Source: Desulfobacterales bacterium (GTDB taxonomy: Bacteria; Desulfobacterota; Desulfobulbia; Desulfobulbales; BM004). Taken from it: DNA of 10,941 bases. Made by a program: the position numbers and the translations under genes. Below, in pieces: positions 6,685 to 10,941 of the stretch. The notes below the pieces were generated by a model, which saw nothing but the letters and a program-made list of their open reading frames with translations, ran no database searches and was not told the origin of the DNA. The stretch spans positions 1-10,941 of the forward strand of contig JAAXQI010000062.1 in the NCBI GenBank assembly GCA_012974315.1, given 5' to 3'. The first letter of the stretch is position 1. Each line of letters starts with the position of its first letter.

Positions 6685-9480
6685 TTAGAAAAGAATCACA
6701 GATACTATTGCAATCACAATAAGGGGCAGATGCCGGAAGAATGCAGGTGCCACTTTTTCAGGTGGTAATAATGCGATGAGTTTGGCTGCCACAATGAAAG
6801 AAAATATCAGGCCCGTTATTATAAGAGCAAGCTGCAATATATATATGGATTGCATATCAAGTTTGAATGCTATTTGCGGAAATGAGTATCCCACCTGATT
6901 ACCCAGGATAACAAAAAAATCCGCCGCATGGTTTAAAAGCGGCACAAGCCGGATAGCAATTTCATTGGCATAGACCAGGGGCAGCATGGCCAGAACAAAG
7001 GTTGAACCAAATTTTTTTCCTGCATCAGTGTCTACCATGCCAGTAAATGCTATCCCGGCAACAGCGACATGGTAGGCAAAGAGTACCGCACCAATCATCA
7101 GCACCCCATATGTCAATTCCATGGAACCGATGTAACCATTGAGCATTAACGGTATTGTTGTGAAATCAAGCCCCCTGAATATCTGGGTCCCCCACAGTAA
7201 CGGCACAAAAAGGATCATGGCAAGGTCAGCTGAACGGGCATGCCAAAGCTCCCAGCCAGGTGGCCTGAGATTGAAGCGGACAGCCTCATTCTGACAGGCC
7301 TTCATGCAGTTGCCGCATAACACGCAATCCTGGTTGGTGTCCATGGCAAAGGGACCCTTTGCCATGGAGCAACCAGGTATATCATCACGGCCGGTAAAAC
7401 AGTCATAGCTTGTACATTCATGACTGCAGTAATTGTAGTTGGCCCTTACTTCAACAATCGAAGCCCTGGCAAAGGTTGCTACCATCTGGCCCAGGGGACA
7501 CACATACCGACACCAGACCCTTCCTTCAAAAAGCAAGGCAAAAACAACAGCTGAACCAAGCATGGCGATTAGCAGCCATGCTGTTTCAGTCGGTCTCTCA
7601 AACATGTCGAGTGCCGCCTGGGACCAGAAAATGAGAGCCAATCCGACAGCACCGATAAAAAAACCCGCATTCAAATAATTCAGAGGGATCTTCCAGCGTT
7701 TTATTTTCAATTTCCTGACAATATTATAGAAAAAACCAATGGGGCAGAAACTGCACCATATTCTTGCCAGGAGCAGACAACTCAATATGAGAAGGGGCTC
7801 CCAATTGGCCCATACCAGCAACAGGGAGATATTGGACTCTGGAGAGGGGTTTCCCCAGATACCAAGGATAACCACAAAGCCAAACATGCTGGCCACAATA
7901 ATCTGGGGCACAATAGGATAAAACGGGCTTTGGAAAAAGTTTCTGATAAATTTAACTGAAAGAAGATTAAAGGCGTTCTTACCGGTTATCGGCACCTTAC
8001 CAATAAAAACATCTTCTGCCGCAATAACGCTTCCTTTGGCAAAACTGACAGACCGCGCCACAACCTCTTCAAGTTCTCTAAAATTCCCCGGCCAGTTGTA
8101 GGCCATCATCTTATTCAAAGCCTCCGGTTCCATCTTCATCGAAGGTTTACGCTTTTCGCGGCCTATTTCTTCAAGCAGGAGGTTAATAATCTCTTTAAGA
8201 TCTTTTTTTCTGCGAAGAAATGGTTCTATTCGAACATGATCGGTTGACAGATATTCATAGAGTGTATTGTCAAGAGCAAGATCATCGACAATATTTATTA
8301 TAACCTGGGTTGACGCCTGGGCCGGATGCTCAGCTCCTAAAGGATAGAACATGCCGGTCAATAAATATTCAAGCAGCATCCTCTGGACCTTTGGTTCAAG
8401 TTTTGAGCCGTCTTTAATGACAAGCATTCCATTATGGGCCAGCTTTAAAAATCCCTGCCAGGGCACAAACGTACGGCCAGGGGTTTCGAGATCATACCCA
8501 AAAAGAGCGCCAATCTGCTCCAGCTCCCGGTAATAAACAGTCCCTTTCTCATGCTGCAGACCTTTAGAAACAAAATGTGGAGCCGTGTCAGGATCGAAGA
8601 TAATATAGGAGCCCTCATTGACATTGCCATGTTCGTAAATATATTGGGCGACCCTGGACTTCATGGAGCCTGGCTCGCCGACAAGTAGAACAGAACTCCC
8701 GGACGTGCATATAGAATCAATCTGGCTGCGAAGTTTTTGGGCTCTTGTCGAACTTCCGATTAATGGAATGCAGGAACGTGAATCCATTTTTGTCATGAGT
8801 TCACTATAATGGTGGTCCTGGTAGACTTGGCTCTGCTCTCGGCCCTCAAGCATCGAATTGAACCATTTTCTGATCGCAGCCTGTGACGCCTCGGGATATT
8901 CCTTGTATAAGGCCAGAAACTCATTCCGTGGAACGGCAAGAATACTGCTTTTTTCCATGGCCTTTGCTGTGACAAATCTGTGGCTGTCAGTCAGCAGGCT
9001 CATTTCCCCGAAGACCTCGCCAGCCCTGTGAACTGCAAGGTCAATTTCTTTTCCTTGCTGGGATTTATGGGTCAGGTTAACGGTCCCAAGCAGTATAACA
9101 TAGACATGATCGCTGCCCTCCTGCTGCCTGAAGACAATTTCGTTGGCGTTATACGTCAGTCTTGTGGATTTGGAATGGATTTTGGCTATAGCGCTTTTGG
9201 GGAGAGAGCAGAAAATGGATGAGTTGGCCAGCCTGTCTATATCCTGCAACTTCACAGCCTGGTTTAGATCTTTCCTGGTAATGGCACCTGCATCGAGCAA
9301 CAGCAGGCCGATCAGGGAGTCATAGCCTTTTGAGCGCAAATTTTCCTGCCGTTCAAGGGCATACGTGATCGCCATTTCATTACAAACACCTGCAGCCAGC
9401 AAGTATTCGCATAATTTTCTCGCAGGCTCCCTTGCCTGTGATGAAGGATGTAAATGCTGTTCCTGATGCGGTTCAATCAT
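6685..9480 (-). CDS. Fusion: cNMP-binding domain + degenerate NtrC-type AAA+ + NapH/NosR-like 4Fe-4S membrane module
   Basis: This is a large multidomain membrane protein; residue numbers count from the upstream GTG at 9489 (934 aa). About 20-85 is a helical domain resembling the MshEN/GspE N-terminal type. About 90-210 is a cyclic-nucleotide-binding fold with GEMSLLTDSHR (161-171) as phosphate-binding cassette. About 241-500 is an NtrC-like AAA+ domain with the conserved WPGNFRELEEVV (466-477) but with Walker A altered to GEPGSMKS (271-278), Walker B acidic pair replaced by KD (360) and no GAFTGA loop. About 522-934 holds roughly nine membrane helices with CxxCP (C579, C582), CxxxCP (C660, C664), an extra cysteine group C688, C692, C697, C707, and a ferredoxin motif C722, C725, C728, C732. 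There is no DNA-binding domain. The ATG at 9480 is preferred because AGGGTGG lies 5 bases upstream. Inferred role: ligand-controlled membrane electron transfer. Convergent with the kinase, 14 bases apart. Confidence 0.88.
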   Translation of the reverse strand: MIEPHQEQHLHPSSQAREPARKLCEYLLAAGVCNEMAITYALERQENLRSKGYDSLIGLLLLDAGAITRKDLNQAVKLQDIDRLANSSIFCSLPKSAIAKIHSKSTRLTYNANEIVFRQQEGSDHVYVILLGTVNLTHKSQQGKEIDLAVHRAGEVFGEMSLLTDSHRFVTAKAMEKSSILAVPRNEFLALYKEYPEASQAAIRKWFNSMLEGREQSQVYQDHHYSELMTKMDSRSCIPLIGSSTRAQKLRSQIDSICTSGSSVLLVGEPGSMKSRVAQYIYEHGNVNEGSYIIFDPDTAPHFVSKGLQHEKGTVYYRELEQIGALFGYDLETPGRTFVPWQGFLKLAHNGMLVIKDGSKLEPKVQRMLLEYLLTGMFYPLGAEHPAQASTQVIINIVDDLALDNTLYEYLSTDHVRIEPFLRRKKDLKEIINLLLEEIGREKRKPSMKMEPEALNKMMAYNWPGNFRELEEVVARSVSFAKGSVIAAEDVFIGKVPITGKNAFNLLSVKFIRNFFQSPFYPIVPQIIVASMFGFVVILGIWGNPSPESNISLLLVWANWEPLLILSCLLLARIWCSFCPIGFFYNIVRKLKIKRWKIPLNYLNAGFFIGAVGLALIFWSQAALDMFERPTETAWLLIAMLGSAVVFALLFEGRVWCRYVCPLGQMVATFARASIVEVRANYNYCSHECTSYDCFTGRDDIPGCSMAKGPFAMDTNQDCVLCGNCMKACQNEAVRFNLRPPGWELWHARSADLAMILFVPLLWGTQIFRGLDFTTIPLMLNGYIGSMELTYGVLMIGAVLFAYHVAVAGIAFTGMVDTDAGKKFGSTFVLAMLPLVYANEIAIRLVPLLNHAADFFVILGNQVGYSFPQIAFKLDMQSIYILQLALIITGLIFSFIVAAKLIALLPPEKVAPAFFRHLPLIVIAIVSVILF

Positions 9481-9485
9481 ATCTG

Positions 9486-9492
9486 CCACCCT
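9486..9492 (-). promoter_or_regulatory. Shine-Dalgarno that decides the start of the fusion gene
   Basis: On the minus strand AGGGTGG ends 5 bases before an ATG at 9480. The alternative start, GTG at 9489, lies inside this motif and has only GGAA four bases upstream of it. The ATG start (931 aa) is therefore more likely than the GTG (934 aa). Confidence 0.5.
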
Positions 9493-9607
9493 ATTCCAGG
9501 GATGGTATTCATCTTTATTGCATATTAGCTGATTCCTGCCAATATTACTATTTCATTTATTTTACAGGTAATATCCGCTTTCAATGTTAATATTCTTTGC
9601 ATCAATT

Positions 9608-9637
9608 TTGACATATTAATACCTGGTTGTGTATTTT
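9608..9637 (+). promoter_or_regulatory. sigma70-type promoter upstream of the thioredoxin gene
   Basis: A perfect -35 hexamer TTGACA at 9608-9613 is followed, after an 18-base spacer, by TATTTT at 9632-9637 (4 of 6 matches to the -10 consensus). Transcription would begin near 9644, about 70 bases before the start codon. The same 224-base intergenic region must also hold the divergent promoter of the fusion gene, for which I see no clear hexamers. Confidence 0.4.
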
Positions 9638-9713
9638 TTTAATGGATTCAGTAGTAGTATTATTATGTATGGTTCTTTTCAAATTTCCATAAAATTGAAA
9701 AAGGAGAACAACT

Positions 9714-10154
9714 ATGAATACTATTGTTGTTACCTGCAATAATTGTGGCACAAAAAACAGGATACCGGCGGACAAGCAACATCTGGGCCCCAAATGCGGC
9801 AGCTGCAAAACATCCATCAATATGGGACAGGCTGCAGTACCGGTTGAACTGAATGATTCCACCTTCACTCCTTTCATAAAACAGGCGGCAAAACCGGTTA
9901 TGGTAGATTTTTTCTCACCGACCTGCGGTCCCTGCCGCATGATGTCTCCGGCAATTGACAACCTGGCAAGGCGGTATGTCGGCCGCGTCATCATTGCCAA
10001 ACTTGACACCAGCAGCAACGGGGGAATCCCGGCCCAATTCCAGATACGGGGCGTACCGACCCTCATCTTTTTCAGGAACGGCCAAAAGGTTGATCAAATA
10101 ACGGGTGCTTTGGAGGAAGAAGCTCTGGCCAGAAAACTGAACCAGTTTGCCTGA
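9714..10154 (+). CDS. trxC: Thioredoxin with N-terminal zinc ribbon (Trx2/TrxC type)
   Basis: This cytoplasmic thiol-disulfide oxidoreductase is 146 aa, the usual length for Trx2. The N-terminal zinc ribbon is formed by C8-x2-C11 and C28-x2-C31. The thioredoxin fold follows from about residue 40, with buried D65, active-site C71-G-P-C74 and cis-proline P115 in RGVPTL. The residue before the first active Cys is Thr (SPTCGPC) where Trp is usual, which may shift redox potential or partner choice. AGGAG at 9702-9706 lies 7 bases before the ATG, and a sigma70-like promoter lies further upstream. The gene is divergent from the membrane FeS fusion gene and convergent with the HAD gene (5 bases between stops). 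In E. coli, Trx2 is tied to oxidative stress (OxyR), and zinc loss modulates its activity; neither can be confirmed here. Confidence 0.93.
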   Translation: MNTIVVTCNNCGTKNRIPADKQHLGPKCGSCKTSINMGQAAVPVELNDSTFTPFIKQAAKPVMVDFFSPTCGPCRMMSPAIDNLARRYVGRVIIAKLDTSSNGGIPAQFQIRGVPTLIFFRNGQKVDQITGALEEEALARKLNQFA

Positions 10155-10159
10155 AAACT

Positions 10160-10762
10160 TTACCCCAGGTCAAGCTCCTGGAGCCTTTTCATAAACCTGT
10201 CAGACCCGTCAAAATGATGAGTCTGCAGCCCAGCCGCAGTCGCCCTGTCAGTATGGCCAATGTTATCATCCACAAAAAGTGTTTTGCCTGCATCTACCTT
10301 TAAAGCCTTCAGCGTGTCAGCAAATATTGTAGGGTCCCGTTTTGTTTTGCCGAGATGAAAACTGTTGAAAACAGCATCAAAGTATTGAAAGAAATGATAC
10401 CTGGCATCCAACTGATCAAGCCAGTCAGACTGGTCGCTTAGTATGGCAGTGATAATCCCCTGCTGATGCATACCATCTACTGCATCCAGCACCCATTGCC
10501 TTGGAATGAAACGCGTAAGTATTTCCTGGCGAAGTTCATCATCGGTTGTAATGATACCACTCTGCTCTCTCACCTCATTCCAGAAATCATTTTCACTGCC
10601 GGTACCGGTCACATATCCTGAATTATATACCGCTTCGTTGGCAAGATGGAAAAAACGTTTCTGATCAAGGCCGAACCTGTCAGCTATAGCATAAAGACCC
10701 TGCTGGAAGCCTTCTTCCGCAATTACCCCGCCAAAATCCAGTAACACAGCACGAATCATCAT
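10160..10762 (-). CDS. HAD-superfamily hydrolase, subfamily IA (DFGGV type)
   Basis: This is a 200 aa protein with the four HAD motifs. Motif I is D9 in LLDFGGVI, where the usual second Asp of DxD is Gly. Motif II is S109 in ILSDQSDW. Motif III is a Lys in LGKTKRDPTIF (around K139-K141). Motif IV is D164-D165 in LFVDDNIGH. A helical cap lies between motifs I and II (about residues 15-90). The family mostly comprises phosphatases of small sugar or nucleotide phosphates; E. coli YihX, also with a non-standard second position (DLGNV), dephosphorylates glucose-1-phosphate. Substrate cannot be predicted here. AAGGTGAT directly precedes two consecutive ATGs (10762 and 10759), so the start could be either. 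The stop is 5 bases from the trxC stop on the opposite strand. It has no obvious functional link to the H2-sensing genes. Confidence 0.9.
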   Translation of the reverse strand: MMIRAVLLDFGGVIAEEGFQQGLYAIADRFGLDQKRFFHLANEAVYNSGYVTGTGSENDFWNEVREQSGIITTDDELRQEILTRFIPRQWVLDAVDGMHQQGIITAILSDQSDWLDQLDARYHFFQYFDAVFNSFHLGKTKRDPTIFADTLKALKVDAGKTLFVDDNIGHTDRATAAGLQTHHFDGSDRFMKRLQELDLG

Positions 10763-10781
10763 ATCACCTTTTCCCTGCTAA

Positions 10782-10928
10782 TTTATTCAAACCCATTTTT
10801 CCCATTGCCTGAACAGACCATTTGTTCTAAAAGTGGACGAACGTCCGGAAAGACTTGAGGAGGAACTCCGGGGGTATCAGAGAATTCAGCGTAAGACGAA
10901 TCTTCACAAGGGGAGATATGCCCAGTAT
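10782..10928 (+). other. short open frame running to the window end (possible truncated CDS)
   Basis: After an in-frame TAA at 10779-10781 this frame stays open to the end. From a GTG at 10833 it reads V-D-E-R-P-E-R-L-E-E-E-L-R-G-Y-Q and continues with a basic stretch, a helical charged composition that looks protein-like. No convincing SD precedes the GTG, and no family is recognised. The opposite strand also contains an open stretch. The last 13 bases of the window look like sequencing adapter, so the true continuation is unknown. It may simply be non-coding. Confidence 0.2.
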
Positions 10929-10941
10929 CTGTCTCTTATAC
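10929..10941. other. Tn5/Nextera mosaic-end adapter remnant (assembly artefact)
   Basis: The final 13 bases, CTGTCTCTTATAC, are identical to the first 13 bases of the Tn5 mosaic-end sequence used as the Nextera read-through adapter. They sit exactly at the window end, where untrimmed adapter would be expected on a contig terminus. A natural Tn5-like transposon end is the less likely alternative. Confidence 0.8.

Noticed and set aside
6681..6695. Inverted repeat TTCTTT-AGA-AAAGAA between the convergent kinase and fusion genes as a terminator
   Set aside because: Only six nearly all-AT base pairs with a three-base loop and no following T-tract; too weak to call, and it overlaps the fusion gene's stop codon.
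6685..9480. Calling the fusion gene a sigma54-dependent transcription activator
   Set aside because: The AAA+ core lacks an intact Walker A and B and the GAFTGA loop, there is no helix-turn-helix domain, and the rest is a membrane FeS module.
10165..10189. CCAGG/CCTGG hairpin followed by TTTT as a trxC terminator
   Set aside because: Stem of five pairs inside the HAD coding end, with the T-tract short and displaced from the stem; chance structure is likely.
10835..10846. GGACG-AA-CGTCC palindrome near the window end as an operator or RNA hairpin
   Set aside because: A two-base loop cannot form a good hairpin, the site is single, and it lies inside a possible coding frame.

Overview
The window looks like a stretch of a Gram-negative, largely anaerobic bacterium of the Desulfobacterota (former Deltaproteobacteria; a Desulfobulbales-type sulfur-cycle organism would fit). 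This is inferred from gene content: a signal-less group 2 [NiFe] hydrogenase, a multi-PAS hybrid kinase and a NapH/NosR-like ferredoxin membrane protein. It is not read from any marker gene. Base composition is moderate and even, and no mobile element, rRNA, tRNA or CRISPR array is visible.

Layout, left to right. (1) Positions 94-1651: a sigma70-like promoter, class I fructose-1,6-bisphosphatase (fbp) and a small three-helix DUF2721 membrane protein, all on the + strand. (2) Positions 1785-6670, + strand: a [NiFe] hydrogenase small subunit without a Tat signal, its large subunit, which ends exactly at the last active-site His, and a three-PAS hybrid histidine kinase with a C-terminal receiver. 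This matches the logic of regulatory, H2-sensing hydrogenases (HupUV/HoxBC plus HupT/HoxJ). (3) Positions 6685-9480, - strand, convergent with the kinase: a 931-934 aa fusion of a helical N-terminal domain, a cyclic-nucleotide-binding domain, an NtrC-type AAA+ domain with broken ATPase motifs, and a polytopic 4Fe-4S membrane module. (4) Positions 9714-10154, + strand, divergent from the fusion: a zinc-ribbon thioredoxin (Trx2/TrxC type). (5) Positions 10160-10762, - strand: a HAD-superfamily hydrolase. (6) Positions 10763-10941: an end region with a short open frame and, in the last 13 bases, an exact match to the Tn5/Nextera mosaic-end adapter. The window therefore probably ends at a contig end with untrimmed adapter.

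How the genes may work together: the hydrogenase pair would oxidise H2 in the cytoplasm and pass a redox or conformational signal to the PAS kinase. No classical DNA-binding response regulator is encoded here, so the output is unknown. The adjacent fusion protein combines a second-messenger sensor, a pseudo-NtrC domain and a membrane electron-transfer module. It could be a ligand-gated redox device in the same H2/redox response, but only proximity and shared redox theme support that link.

Most interesting points: the sensor hydrogenase has atypical FeS ligands (Asp in place of a proximal Cys, and a fourth Cys at the medial cluster); the kinase has a Cys-rich first PAS domain; and the fusion protein has an unusual architecture.
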